Positions 20,522 through 29,018 of a stretch of DNA of 64,000 nt are shown here, one piece after another. A program made the translations under genes and the position numbers. This stretch comes from Acidobacteriota bacterium. Its GTDB lineage: Bacteria > Acidobacteriota > Thermoanaerobaculia > Multivoradales > JBCCEF01. Every line of letters begins with the position of its first letter. Position 1 is the stretch's first letter. The stretch covers positions 353,315 to 417,314 of the forward strand of contig JBCCEF010000001.1 in NCBI GenBank assembly GCA_039030395.1, given 5' to 3'. Under the pieces are notes generated by a model. It did not search any database. It saw only the letters and a list, made by a program, of their open reading frames with translations, and had not been told where the DNA came from.

Positions 20522-20550
20522 GCGTGAGAATTGCGTGAGGGCTGCGTGAA
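20522..20550 (+). promoter_or_regulatory. Three 11-base-spaced GCGTGA repeats before the spondin gene
   Basis: GCGTGA begins at 20522, 20533 and 20544, giving three head-to-tail half-sites at exact 11-base spacing, about 105 bases before the spondin-domain gene. The CGTGA core matches the box before the OmpR-type regulator at 18202-18219. Activation of the spondin gene by that regulator is inferred. Confidence 0.55.
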
Positions 20551-20653
20551 GCGGGTTCGAGAGGGTCTGCCTGTCGAAGGGATTGTCAAGCCTCTTCGCA
20601 TCACCCTTAACTCTGCGCATTCCGCGTTAACCGTCATCCTACGGAGACCGACC

Positions 20654-21316
20654 ATGAGAACTCGCCTTGCTTTCACCCTCTCGCTCCTGCTGGCCCTTTC
20701 GCTCTTCGCCGCGCCGGCCTTCTCGCAGCCCGGCGCTACCTACAAGGTCACCATCACCAACATAACCAAGGCACAGATCTTCAGCCCTCCGTTGGTGGTT
20801 GCACACAGCGCCGATGTTCGGGTGTTCCAGGCCGGCGAGCCCGCCCTGGCAGAGCTTGCGATTCTGGCGGAAGACGGAAATCCTGCACCGCTGAGGGACC
20901 TTCTCGAAACCGTACCGGAAGTCTTCGACACTGGCGTGGCAGCTGGACCGGTGCCGCCGGGCGAATCCGTGACGGTGCTGGTGGACGCGCGTTTCCCCTA
21001 TGATCGCATCAGCGCCGTGGGTATGTTGATCCAGACCAATGACGCGTTCTTCGGATTGAACTCCGTCGAAACGCCCTTCCGTCGCATGCGCGAGACGCAC
21101 TTGGTGCCGGCCTACGATGCCGGCAGCGAAGAGAACAACGAACTTTGCGCTTTCATCCCGGGACCTCCCTGCGGCTCCGGTGGAGTGCGAGCGACCGCCG
21201 GTGCCGAAGGATTCATCTACATCAATAACGGCATCACCGGCATCGGTGATTTGGAACCGAGCGAGTTCACTTGGCTCAACCCCTCGGCCCGAGTGACGAT
21301 CCAGCTCGCACCGTAG
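20654..21316 (+). CDS. Secreted spondin-domain protein
   Basis: The protein is about 220 aa. The signal peptide MRTRLAFTLSLLLALSLFAA ends near FSQPG. The mature protein begins YKVTITNITKAQIFSPPLVV, followed by HSADVRVFQAGEPA and a later LVDARFPYDRISAVGMLIQTN; these are hallmarks of the bacterial spondin_N domain, a C2-like beta-sandwich. Two cysteines lie in CAFIPGPPC. ATG 20654 is preceded by ACGGAG. Bacterial members are exported proteins of unknown role. Placement behind a two-component system, and the shared direct-repeat box, suggest an envelope-signal output. A strong terminator follows. Confidence 0.85.
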   Translation: MRTRLAFTLSLLLALSLFAAPAFSQPGATYKVTITNITKAQIFSPPLVVAHSADVRVFQAGEPALAELAILAEDGNPAPLRDLLETVPEVFDTGVAAGPVPPGESVTVLVDARFPYDRISAVGMLIQTNDAFFGLNSVETPFRRMRETHLVPAYDAGSEENNELCAFIPGPPCGSGGVRATAGAEGFIYINNGITGIGDLEPSEFTWLNPSARVTIQLAP

Positions 21317-21402
21317 GACTTTCGATTGGACGCTCGCCCCGGCACGGGCTAGCAGCTATTTGACCCGGCTCCAGTGGAGCGCAGGGCTCCCCAACAAAAC
21401 AG

Positions 21403-21440
21403 ATGCTCCTCCCGTCACGGCGGGAGGAGCATATTTTCTT
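21403..21440. terminator. Bidirectional intrinsic terminator
   Basis: A perfect 12-bp stem (21403-21414 with 21421-21432) has a six-base loop and is followed by ATTTTCTT on the plus strand and CTGTTTTGTT on the minus strand. It separates the converging spondin and PDZ genes. The remaining 180 bases before the PDZ stop hold no gene I can support. Confidence 0.9.
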
Positions 21441-21618
21441 CCAGGTGAAACTCGGAGAGTCCGAAGGCAGAGCGAACCCTCCCTGACTGCGGCGAAGGGC
21501 GAGTCGGTGCGTTCGCCTTCAGTTCGGGGGAATCGGAGCCACCTTCCATGCCGACGACCGACAGGCGCGTAGCACCGGTCGGTGGCCTACGGACCTTCGG
21601 GTGGCACCGGATGGCGGG

Positions 21619-22458
21619 TCAATGGCCGAAGGCGGCGCAGTCGGCGGATTCGCCGTTGACGGTGCAGTTGCAGTCCTCACCGTCGCACATGACCTGCACT
21701 TGGCAGTTCTCCTCGCCGCAGTTGAAGTCGAAGTCGAAGTTCATGTCGCCCGGTGCGCAGTCGTCGCCGTCGCACTCGATCCGCACCACCCGCTTCTCGA
21801 CGGAGCCGCAATCGCCTCCGTCGCAGTGCAGGAAGAGGGCGTTGGCGTCGCCGGAGAGGAGGGACTCGCAGTCGCCGTCGTCACAGCGGAAAGCCATGCG
21901 GTGGGCGCGCGGGGCGACCCGCTCCTCGACCTGCACCGAGGCCGTCTGCAAGCGACCGTCACGCCACAGCTCGACCGCGGCGGTTTCGTTCTCGTCGAGC
22001 TTTCGCACCCGCATCGCCAGCGATCCACCGGACTTCACCGCCGCGCCGTCGAGGGCGGTGATGATGTCCCCAACCTCGATGCCGGCATTGTCGGCGGGAC
22101 CGCCGGCGACCACCTTGGAGACCATCACGCCGGCATCCGCCGACAGACCGAAGTGCTCCCGCAGTTCCGGCGTGAGTTCGGTCAACCCCACGCCGAGAAA
22201 TCCACCACCACCACCGGACCAAACCATCGGGCCGTCCCCGACGACGGTGGCCTCGCCATCCTCACCGATGAAGATCGCGTGCCGTCCACTGTGGCTCACC
22301 ACCGCGTGTTCGGTGCAATCCTCTCCATCGCAGTCGGCCACGATCTTGTGCACCCGCACCCGCTTTTCGACTTCCCCGTCTTCGCCACCCTGCGCCGCCC
22401 ACACGAAACCCGCCACGGCGAATACCATCACCAGATACACCAGGACTTTCTTGGTCAT
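21619..22458 (-). CDS. Secreted PDZ protein with repeated CxxxxC acidic motifs
   Basis: The protein is about 279 aa. The signal peptide or anchor (MTKKVLVYLVMVFAVAGFVW) precedes one PDZ domain (FLGVGLTELTPELREHFGL, GGPADNAGIEVGDIITALDG). On both sides of it lie six acidic pairs of the form C-x4-C: ADCDGEDC, RCDDGDC, HCDGGDC, ECDGDDC, NCGEENC and MCDGEDCNC. No protease domain is present. The pairs could bind metal or form disulphides in the periplasm; I know no named family with this pattern. ATG 22458 is preferred over ATG 22464 because GGAGG is seven bases from the former but only one from the latter. A VWA protein gene lies upstream on the same strand. Confidence 0.8.
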   Translation of the reverse strand: MTKKVLVYLVMVFAVAGFVWAAQGGEDGEVEKRVRVHKIVADCDGEDCTEHAVVSHSGRHAIFIGEDGEATVVGDGPMVWSGGGGGFLGVGLTELTPELREHFGLSADAGVMVSKVVAGGPADNAGIEVGDIITALDGAAVKSGGSLAMRVRKLDENETAAVELWRDGRLQTASVQVEERVAPRAHRMAFRCDDGDCESLLSGDANALFLHCDGGDCGSVEKRVVRIECDGDDCAPGDMNFDFDFNCGEENCQVQVMCDGEDCNCTVNGESADCAAFGH

Positions 22459-22599
22459 GCTCATTCCTCCAACCTTGTCACTGTGAGAGCCGAAGGGTCG
22501 CGCTCGCGCCCTCCTTCGCTCCCTACAACTCGCGGGTCCGCGAAAGGTTCCCGGTCTCCGACCGAAGACCTCGCTAGTGAGCGTTCCGCCGGGCACACC

Positions 22600-24351
22600 T
22601 CACCGGCCTACGCTCACGCTTCGCCGCACGAAGGAGGACTCGCCGGCCAGCTCGTCACGCAGCCCGATGGCCACCTCGTGGGTGCCGCGGCGCATCAAGA
22701 GCTGAGCTTCATAAACGAAGTTTTGCCGCTGCGCCGTCTCCCAGTCGGCATCCGGCACCGTCACCGGAACCACCGTTTGTTCCGGGACCGAGGTGTCGCC
22801 ATCGCTGTTGATCACCGACACGGCAACCCGCAGCCGAGCGTGGCGGGCGCCCTGCTGCGGCACCATGGCGAGCTGTGCCAGGGGAATGTGTACCTCCACC
22901 GGCACCAGGAAGTAGCGGTCTTCGCGCGGCTGGGGGGTCAGGACGTCCAGGCGCAGGCCGAGGGGGTTGGTCGAGACGCCGTGCAGCAGCGAGGCGAGGA
23001 TGCCCTCGTTGAGACGGCTCTCCAGGGTCTTGTCGCGATAGCCAGCCCGGTGACGTACCTTGACTCCCTTGCGCTTCACCTTGACTTTGATCTTGTGGTA
23101 GCGGCCGTCGCCGCTGTGAGCCGGCGCATAGCCCAGGCTGTAGTGATCGTTGAAGTCCGTCGCCATGCGCTCGAAGGCGAGCTTGAGATTGTTGGTGTTG
23201 AACAGGGACTGGCCGCCGGTGTCCTCGGCCATCATCTGGAGGGGCTCGGTGGTGTTCGACTGCTCGATGAAGTCGAGCTCGACCTGGGAACCGCCGCGGG
23301 AGCTGCCGCGGCTGGCCGCCGAGGCGGACGACCGGCCTACCAGGCCCGACGCCTGGAGGGTGTAGAAGGTCACCCGGTTGGCGTTGGCGTGGGCGATCAG
23401 CTCACGGAACTGACTGCGGGCGTTGAAGCGCATCGCTCGCAGCTGGCCGCCCACCCCTTCGCCCTGACCGAATTCGAGGTCGAGCAGACGGTAGAGATCC
23501 TCTCCGGCGGTCATCGGGATGCCGTTGCTGACGTAGAGCACCGCCTTGCGTCCGGGCAGGCCGCCCAACGAGCTGATGAGGTCTCTCAAGCCATTGACGC
23601 TATTTTGCAGCGCGTGGTATCGCTGCCGGGCATAAGCCTCAACCAGCGGCTCGGCGTCTTCGAGCAGCTGCGTGGCCTCGATCTGCTGGATCACCTGCCG
23701 GCGCTCCTGCTCCGCCTGCACCGCGAAGCCGGAGAGTTTCTCGAGGCCCAGCAGAGCGTTGTCGAGGGTGGCGCGGTCCGCGGTGAACGGCTGGCGGATG
23801 ATGAGCCGACGCTCGAAGGTTGCCACCAAAGCCCGGTCCTCGGGCCCCAGAAAGCCATCGAGGAAGGAGCGCGCTTCCAGGGTGACCTTGTTGCGGTCGA
23901 AGGGCTTCAAGAAGACATTGTCGAAGTAGAGGATCAGCCGCAAACGCTCGTCTTCGGGAACCGTGTCGGGCACGGCGATGGGTCGAGGAGCCTCCTCCCC
24001 GGGTACCGGGAGCGACGGCACCGCGGCGGACGAAGAACCGAGCCGCCGGCCGCCGGCAACCGCCGAAAAGTTCGAGATCTTCTGCCGCCGACCGTCTTCG
24101 AACACTTCGAAGTCTTCCACCGTCAAGTCGGTCACCGGATTGCCCGCCTTGTCGGTCACGTAGACGTCGAGGTTGACCAGATTGACATCGAGAGTCTCGA
24201 AGAAGACTTCCTCAGCGCCTTCGCCACCGGGAGACTCCGCGGCGGAGGTGCCCTGCGCCGCGGTGGGTTGCTGACCGGAAAGGCTGCCGGCCACCACCAA
24301 GAAGGCCGCCAGCAGAAGGTTCCATTGCAGATTGGTAGGCTGTTTATTCAT
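22600..24351 (-). CDS. Secreted VWA-domain protein (acidobacterial VWFA-related type)
   Basis: The protein is 583 aa. A signal peptide (MNKQPTNLQWNLLLAAFLVV) precedes the family entry motif VNLDVYVTDKAGNPVTDLTVEDFEVFEDG, abbreviated here to VEDFEVFEDG, an Ig-like domain typical of acidobacterial VWFA-related proteins. The von Willebrand A domain follows (LRLILYFDNVFLKPFDRN), where the canonical DxSxS metal site is replaced by YFDNVFL. GRKAVLYVSNGIPM and TTFYSLGY-like SLGYAP come later. The C-terminal third is beta-rich. ATG 24351 has GAGGAG ten bases upstream. Its paralogue lies at 34660-36432. Function unknown; surface adhesion or envelope assembly is plausible. Confidence 0.85.
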   Translation of the reverse strand: MNKQPTNLQWNLLLAAFLVVAGSLSGQQPTAAQGTSAAESPGGEGAEEVFFETLDVNLVNLDVYVTDKAGNPVTDLTVEDFEVFEDGRRQKISNFSAVAGGRRLGSSSAAVPSLPVPGEEAPRPIAVPDTVPEDERLRLILYFDNVFLKPFDRNKVTLEARSFLDGFLGPEDRALVATFERRLIIRQPFTADRATLDNALLGLEKLSGFAVQAEQERRQVIQQIEATQLLEDAEPLVEAYARQRYHALQNSVNGLRDLISSLGGLPGRKAVLYVSNGIPMTAGEDLYRLLDLEFGQGEGVGGQLRAMRFNARSQFRELIAHANANRVTFYTLQASGLVGRSSASAASRGSSRGGSQVELDFIEQSNTTEPLQMMAEDTGGQSLFNTNNLKLAFERMATDFNDHYSLGYAPAHSGDGRYHKIKVKVKRKGVKVRHRAGYRDKTLESRLNEGILASLLHGVSTNPLGLRLDVLTPQPREDRYFLVPVEVHIPLAQLAMVPQQGARHARLRVAVSVINSDGDTSVPEQTVVPVTVPDADWETAQRQNFVYEAQLLMRRGTHEVAIGLRDELAGESSFVRRSVSVGR

Positions 24352-24378
24352 CGGGTGTTATCTCCTCGTTGCAGAGGT

Positions 24379-24407
24379 CATCGTAGCAGCCTTCATTTGC
24401 TACGATG
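24379..24407. promoter_or_regulatory. 10-bp palindrome between divergent VWA and TPR genes
   Basis: CATCGTAGCA (24379-24388) and TGCTACGATG (24398-24407) are perfect inverted repeats nine bases apart, in the 53-base gap between the two divergent genes. The right arm contains the first ATG of the TPR gene. It could be an operator serving both genes or an RNA hairpin that masks that start. Confidence 0.5.
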
Positions 24408-25247
24408 CCGGCGATGAAGAGCTTGATCTTGCGAGTCGCGTGCCTTGCCTTCCCCCTCGCCGTGGGGCTGGCGTTTGCCCCTCCGGCCAAGGCCCAGACG
24501 GCCACCGAACGCTCCGGTCGCTTGCTGGAAGAAGCCCAAAAAAACCTCGAAGAAGGGCGGATCGAGGACGCCCAGGAGCGCATGCGCCGGGTCATCGAGA
24601 TCGGCGGCAGCCGGCGCCAACAGGCCGATGCTCACCTTGGACTGGCCATGGTGGCACGCCGCCTGGGCAACCTAGACACCGCCGAGGAGCGGTACCGCGA
24701 GGCCATCCGCCTGTCTCCGAGCCACCGCATCGCCCTCGACGGCCTTGCCTCCCTGCTCGGCCAGACCGGCCGCTACCAAGAGGCCGCCGGCACCTACGAG
24801 CTGCTGCTCGACGACACGCCGGACAACGTTCCGGTGCGCTTGGCACAGGTTACCGCCCTGATCTTCGCCGGCGAGCACGCGCCGGCCCGGAACTCCCTCG
24901 AACGAGGCCTCCAGGCGGTGCCCGGAAACCTCGACCTGATCGACGTGCTGGCCCGCCACCTCGCCGCCTGCCCGGATCCGGCGATCCGCGAAGGGGCACG
25001 GGCGGTGGAACTGGCGGAGGTGTTGTTCGAAGGCGCTCCCACTCCGCAGAGCCGGGAGACCCTGGCCATGGCCTACGCCGAGGCCGGGCGCTTCGCGGAC
25101 GCGGTGGCGATGCAAGAACTCCTGATCGAAAACGCCCCGGATCCGATCGACCCGGCGATCATCGAAATCTGGCAGGCGAACCTCGCCCGCTACCAAGGCG
25201 GTGAGAGCTGCTGCGCGCCGCGGGCCGCGGCGCCGGCAGACGGCTAG
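24405..25247 (+). CDS. Secreted tetratricopeptide-repeat protein
   Basis: The protein is 280 aa. A signal peptide starting MKSLILRVACLAFPLAVGLA precedes about five TPR units (LEEAQKNLEEGRIEDAQERM, AMVARRLGNLDTAEERYREA, LASLLGQTGRYQEAAGTYEL). The C-terminus carries a module with CPDPAIREGARAVELAEVL, matched in the TPR lipoprotein encoded convergently next door. ATG 24414 is an equally good start, because ATG 24405 lies in a palindrome and neither has a good ribosome binding site. TPR proteins are scaffolds for protein complexes; the partner may be the divergently encoded VWA protein. It ends ESCCAPRAAAPADG. Confidence 0.8.
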   Translation: MPAMKSLILRVACLAFPLAVGLAFAPPAKAQTATERSGRLLEEAQKNLEEGRIEDAQERMRRVIEIGGSRRQQADAHLGLAMVARRLGNLDTAEERYREAIRLSPSHRIALDGLASLLGQTGRYQEAAGTYELLLDDTPDNVPVRLAQVTALIFAGEHAPARNSLERGLQAVPGNLDLIDVLARHLAACPDPAIREGARAVELAEVLFEGAPTPQSRETLAMAYAEAGRFADAVAMQELLIENAPDPIDPAIIEIWQANLARYQGGESCCAPRAAAPADG

Positions 25248-25263
25248 GTTTCTTCCGTATTTC

Positions 25264-27291
25264 CTACCGTAGGTCGACCAGAATCTCATCCGCCCCGCGG
25301 GCGGTCCATGCGCGACCCGCCTCGAAGGCCGCCAGCCGCTCGGCGGCAAGCGCTCCCGACAAGCTGCGCTGGAGTTCGATGGCTGGAGGAAAAAGCCCCT
25401 GCTCCGCCAGTGCCAGAGCGAGGGCCTCGCGGCTGGAGGCGGAGTCGGAGACCTGCGCCACGCGGCGGGCCACCTCCTCGGCCAGAGCGCCGTCGCGCAC
25501 CCGGGGATCCGGCGCCGTCGCCAAGAGGCGAATCTGCGTCAGCGCCAGGTCGCGATCCCGCGGCAGCGCCGACAGGGCATCGCGCAGCGCCAGGCGCGCT
25601 TCGCCCCAGCGCTCCGCCAACAGCAGCGACACCACCCGTCCGCGGTGCGCCACCCCGGAACGGGGCGAGGATTCGAGCAAGGCTTCGAACTCGGCCACCG
25701 CCTGGTCGAAACGCCCGAGGTGGCCGAGCACCGAGGCGAGACCGAAACGTGCCGGCTGGAGGGTCGGATCCTGCCGCAGGGTTTCCCGATAGAGGGCGAT
25801 CGCCTCTTCGTAGCGACCGGCCCGCACCCGGCTCTCGGCAACCCGCAAGCGGGCCACCCCGTCGGAGCCGCCGGCCAGGCGCTCCGCTGCGGCGCGCTCG
25901 CGGGCCGCGGCGGCCGAATCGCCCAGCCTGTCGAGAGCCGCCGCCAGCCGCCGCCGCAGCTCAGAATCCGCCGGTTCGGCGGCGGCAGCGGCCCGGAAGT
26001 CCGCCAGCGCCCCGCGCCGCTGGCCGAGGGCCATCCGGACAGTGCCGCGCTTTTCCCACAGGGCGGGTATCGCCGGGTCGGAGTCGTCCATTTCATCGAC
26101 CAGGCGATCGAATTCGACCAGCGCTTCGTCGAAACGTTCGGTACGCGCCAGAGCGTTCGCCAAGGCCGCCCGGAGAGTGGGGCGATCCGGATTGAGGGCG
26201 AGGGACTCGCGCAGTCGTTCAATCCCCTCGCTGTGGCGCCCCAAACGAAGGTGCAGACCGCCGAGCAGGCGCAGTACCTCGGCGAGATCATCGTCGGGAG
26301 CGTCCGGCGCAACCCACTCCAAACCCTCTTCGAGCACTCCGATGGCACCCTCCGCGTCGCCGAGGGCCTCCAGGGCGAAGGCCAGGCCGCGCGCCGCGGC
26401 AAGCTGGCCGGGGTCGCGCTCGATCGCCTCGCGGTAGGCCGCGGCGGCATCCTCGAAGCGCTCGTCCTCCAGCGCTTCGGCGCCCTGCATCAGGTAGAAC
26501 TGGGCGCTCTCGGCGACATTCGCCAGGGAGCTGATCAGCGGATCCGGAATGCGCGTCGCGACGTCGCCGCGGCGGGCCAGAGCGGCCGCGGCGGCCTCTC
26601 CATCGCCGAGATCCCGATGCGCCTGCCCGAGGGCGTAGTAGACACCCGTCGCCCGGGGTTCGAGGGCCAGAGCGCGCTCGAAGGCTTCCACGGCAGCCGC
26701 CGGATCGCCTTCCGCCGCCGCCACCCGGCCCAACCCCTCGTGTGCCGCCGCGACCTCCGGCGCAAGACGCAGCGCCTCTTCGAAAGCCCGCCGCGCCGCC
26801 GCCGACTCCCCCAGTTCGAGATGCGCCCGGCCCAGTCGCAGCCATGCCGGCAACAAGGCTTCCTCACGCTCGAGGGTCTCTTCGTAGCGCGCCACCGCCT
26901 CCGGCAATCGTCCCTGCACCCCCGCCAGATAGCCGCGCAGGTAGGTCCAGCGGTAGTCCTCCGGCTGCAGGGTGGCGGCATTGTCCAGGCAGACCTCCGC
27001 CGCGGCGAGGAACTCATAGGCGACATAGAGCAAACCGAGGGCGCCGAAGGACTCCGCCGCCTCGGCTTGGGCGTCGGCCGTCGCCGGCTGCGCCAGCAAG
27101 GCTTCGATTTCCGCCCGCTGAGACTCGAGCTGGTCGCGGGCTCCGGCCTCGGCACCGCTCAGGTCGAGGTCCGGCGTCGGCTGGAGATCCGGCCATTTCG
27201 CCGACGGCCTACCACCGCAGGCCGCCAGGCCGAGCAGCGCGCAGGCCGAAAGCAGGGCGGCGAGGATAGGACCCACCGATGGTTTGGTCAC
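25264..27291 (-). CDS. TPR-repeat lipoprotein of the FG-GAP operon
   Basis: The protein is 675 aa. The lipoprotein signal ends LLGLAACGG (lipobox LAAC). About fourteen TPR-like helical pairs then fill nearly the whole protein, for example GRYEEAIALYRETLRQDPT and GRFDQAVAEFEALLESSPR. It starts at GTG 27291, overlapping the stop of the upstream FG-GAP gene in GTGA, so it is translated in step with it. The C-terminal segment (APDPRVRDGALAEEVARRV) matches the end of the convergently encoded TPR protein. It is probably a periplasm-facing scaffold for the two FG-GAP lipoproteins encoded before it. No enzyme domain is present. Confidence 0.85.
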   Translation of the reverse strand: MTKPSVGPILAALLSACALLGLAACGGRPSAKWPDLQPTPDLDLSGAEAGARDQLESQRAEIEALLAQPATADAQAEAAESFGALGLLYVAYEFLAAAEVCLDNAATLQPEDYRWTYLRGYLAGVQGRLPEAVARYEETLEREEALLPAWLRLGRAHLELGESAAARRAFEEALRLAPEVAAAHEGLGRVAAAEGDPAAAVEAFERALALEPRATGVYYALGQAHRDLGDGEAAAAALARRGDVATRIPDPLISSLANVAESAQFYLMQGAEALEDERFEDAAAAYREAIERDPGQLAAARGLAFALEALGDAEGAIGVLEEGLEWVAPDAPDDDLAEVLRLLGGLHLRLGRHSEGIERLRESLALNPDRPTLRAALANALARTERFDEALVEFDRLVDEMDDSDPAIPALWEKRGTVRMALGQRRGALADFRAAAAAEPADSELRRRLAAALDRLGDSAAAARERAAAERLAGGSDGVARLRVAESRVRAGRYEEAIALYRETLRQDPTLQPARFGLASVLGHLGRFDQAVAEFEALLESSPRSGVAHRGRVVSLLLAERWGEARLALRDALSALPRDRDLALTQIRLLATAPDPRVRDGALAEEVARRVAQVSDSASSREALALALAEQGLFPPAIELQRSLSGALAAERLAAFEAGRAWTARGADEILVDLR

Positions 27292-29018
27292 GGTGCCATT
27301 CCCTCCTCGGCAGCGGCGTTGGCGCCGCCACCGTTGCCCGCCGGAACCGCCTCGCCGCCCCCTCGGCGCAGGGTGCTGTAGCGGCCGGCGGGTAGGTCCC
27401 TCCAGCGCTCGACGTCACCGTCCGGCCAGGTCACCTGGACCGGGCCCCCGGCCACCCCCTGCAGGATCAAGCGGGGATCGTGGGCCGCCAGGTAGCTACC
27501 GCCGGCCACCGACCAGGCGCGCCGGGGAGCGCCCTCCGGCGTCGCTCCCTCGACCCGGGAGCCGTGGGGGTCCAGTTCCCCGTCCACCAGCCGCACCCCG
27601 GTCCAGCGGCGGGGCGAACCTCGGTCGAGCAACATTCGGGTGGCACCTCGACTGTTGGTGACCAGAATGTCGAGATCGCCGTCGTTGTCGACGTCGCCGG
27701 CGACCAGGGCACGGCTGACTTCCGATGGCTCCAGATCGAAGGCCTCGAAACGGCCCTCCGCCTGTAGGAACAACTGGTTGACTTCGTGCAGCGGATAAGG
27801 GTCCCCGGCCTGGACCAGTTCTTCCCGGCTCTGGACGGCACCGTTGGCGACCATCAGATCGAGATCGCCGTCCTCGTCGGGATCGACGAACACCGCCCCG
27901 AAGCCCGTGTGGGAACGGCTCGGTCCAGCCAGGGCCGCACGATTCGTCGCGTCGGAGTAGCGGCCGCCGCCCTCGGACCGGTAGAGGGTGTGGGTTTCGA
28001 CGATCAGGTGGGTCAGCAGCAAATCCAGTTCTCCGTCTCCGTCCACGTCGCCCGGGGCGATGCCCATGCTCGCCTCTGCCTTGCCGGCGCCGTTGACCGC
28101 CAACCCGGCCAGCAGCGCCGCCTCCTCGAAGGTGCCGTCGCCAAGGTTCCGCCAGAAGTGGTTCGGTTCGGCGTCGTTGGCGACGTAGAGATCGAGGCGG
28201 CCGTCACCGTCGAGGTCCGCCGCCAAGGCGCCCAGGGCCGGTGCCGGTGGAATTTCGAGGCCGGCCTCGGCGGTGGCGTCTTCGAAGGTGCCGTCGCCGA
28301 GGTTGCGAAGCAGTCGGTCACCCTGCGGCGGAAACCGTCCGGCGCCGCAGTAATCCCGCCGGCCGGCGGAGGTCGCACAGCGCGGCGCCGTGGCGGCATC
28401 GTATGTCAGATAGTTGCCGACGAAGAGATCCTGGCGACCGTCGCCATCGAAGTCGAAGAACAGCGCCGGCACGCTCCAGCGCGGGTCGTCCACTCCCGCC
28501 CGCGAGGTGACGTCGGCGAATCGGCCGCCACCCAGGTTGCGGAGCAGCCGGTTGGCGCCGAGATTGGTGACGTACAGATCCGGCTGGCCGTCGCCATCGA
28601 AGTCGCCGGTCGCCACCCCCATGCCGTAGCCGTTCGAAGCCTCGACGCCGGAGCCGGCGGTGACGTCCGTGAAGTACAAGCGACCGCTCTCCAGCCATTC
28701 GTTGCGCAGCAGACGGTCCGAGGGCCGGGCGCCGGCACCGTTAGGCAGGGCCCCTCCCTGGACCAGGAAGAGATCGAGATCGCCGTCGCCGTCGTAGTCG
28801 AGGAACGCTCCACCACCGCCCATCGTCTCGGCGATGTGGAAGTCACCGGTCATGCCGTTGTCGTAAACAAAATCGAGGCCGACCTTCTCGGTGACGTCTT
28901 CGTAGAGGCCGAGGGCGGGTGACGGCGCGGCAACTTCCGGGGCACTCGGGGAACGAGCGCAACCGGCCAGCCACAGGAGGCCAACGCCGAGAATCGAAGT
29001 TCCACGCGCGCTGATCAA
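27288..29018 (-). CDS. CRTAC1-type FG-GAP/ASPIC-UnbV lipoprotein 2
   Basis: The protein is about 576 aa. It starts at TTG 29018, where TTGA overlaps the stop of the previous gene. The signal ends LLWLAGCARS (lipobox LAGC). Repeated FG-GAP/VCBS blades with DxDxDGxxD calcium-type loops follow (DYDGDGDLDLF, DFDGDGQPDLY, DLDGDGRLDLY, DVDNDGDLDIL), building a beta-propeller. The C-terminal ASPIC/UnbV domain reads GGSYLAAHDPRLILQGV and VTWPDGDVERW. It is a close architectural twin of the gene upstream. Such pairs are frequent in Acidobacteriota but have no assigned function; ligand binding at the cell surface is the usual guess. Confidence 0.87.
   Translation of the reverse strand: MISARGTSILGVGLLWLAGCARSPSAPEVAAPSPALGLYEDVTEKVGLDFVYDNGMTGDFHIAETMGGGGAFLDYDGDGDLDLFLVQGGALPNGAGARPSDRLLRNEWLESGRLYFTDVTAGSGVEASNGYGMGVATGDFDGDGQPDLYVTNLGANRLLRNLGGGRFADVTSRAGVDDPRWSVPALFFDFDGDGRQDLFVGNYLTYDAATAPRCATSAGRRDYCGAGRFPPQGDRLLRNLGDGTFEDATAEAGLEIPPAPALGALAADLDGDGRLDLYVANDAEPNHFWRNLGDGTFEEAALLAGLAVNGAGKAEASMGIAPGDVDGDGELDLLLTHLIVETHTLYRSEGGGRYSDATNRAALAGPSRSHTGFGAVFVDPDEDGDLDLMVANGAVQSREELVQAGDPYPLHEVNQLFLQAEGRFEAFDLEPSEVSRALVAGDVDNDGDLDILVTNSRGATRMLLDRGSPRRWTGVRLVDGELDPHGSRVEGATPEGAPRRAWSVAGGSYLAAHDPRLILQGVAGGPVQVTWPDGDVERWRDLPAGRYSTLRRGGGEAVPAGNGGGANAAAEEGMAP

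Noticed and set aside
21601-24417. 938-codon plus-strand ORF opposite the PDZ and VWA genes
   Set aside because: It is antisense to two well-supported secreted proteins with good ribosome binding sites and signal peptides; the plus-strand translation is low-complexity.
27639-27655. Another copy of the GGTGCCACCC motif
   Set aside because: It encodes conserved residues of the FG-GAP protein (RGATRM) and is explained by coding sequence.
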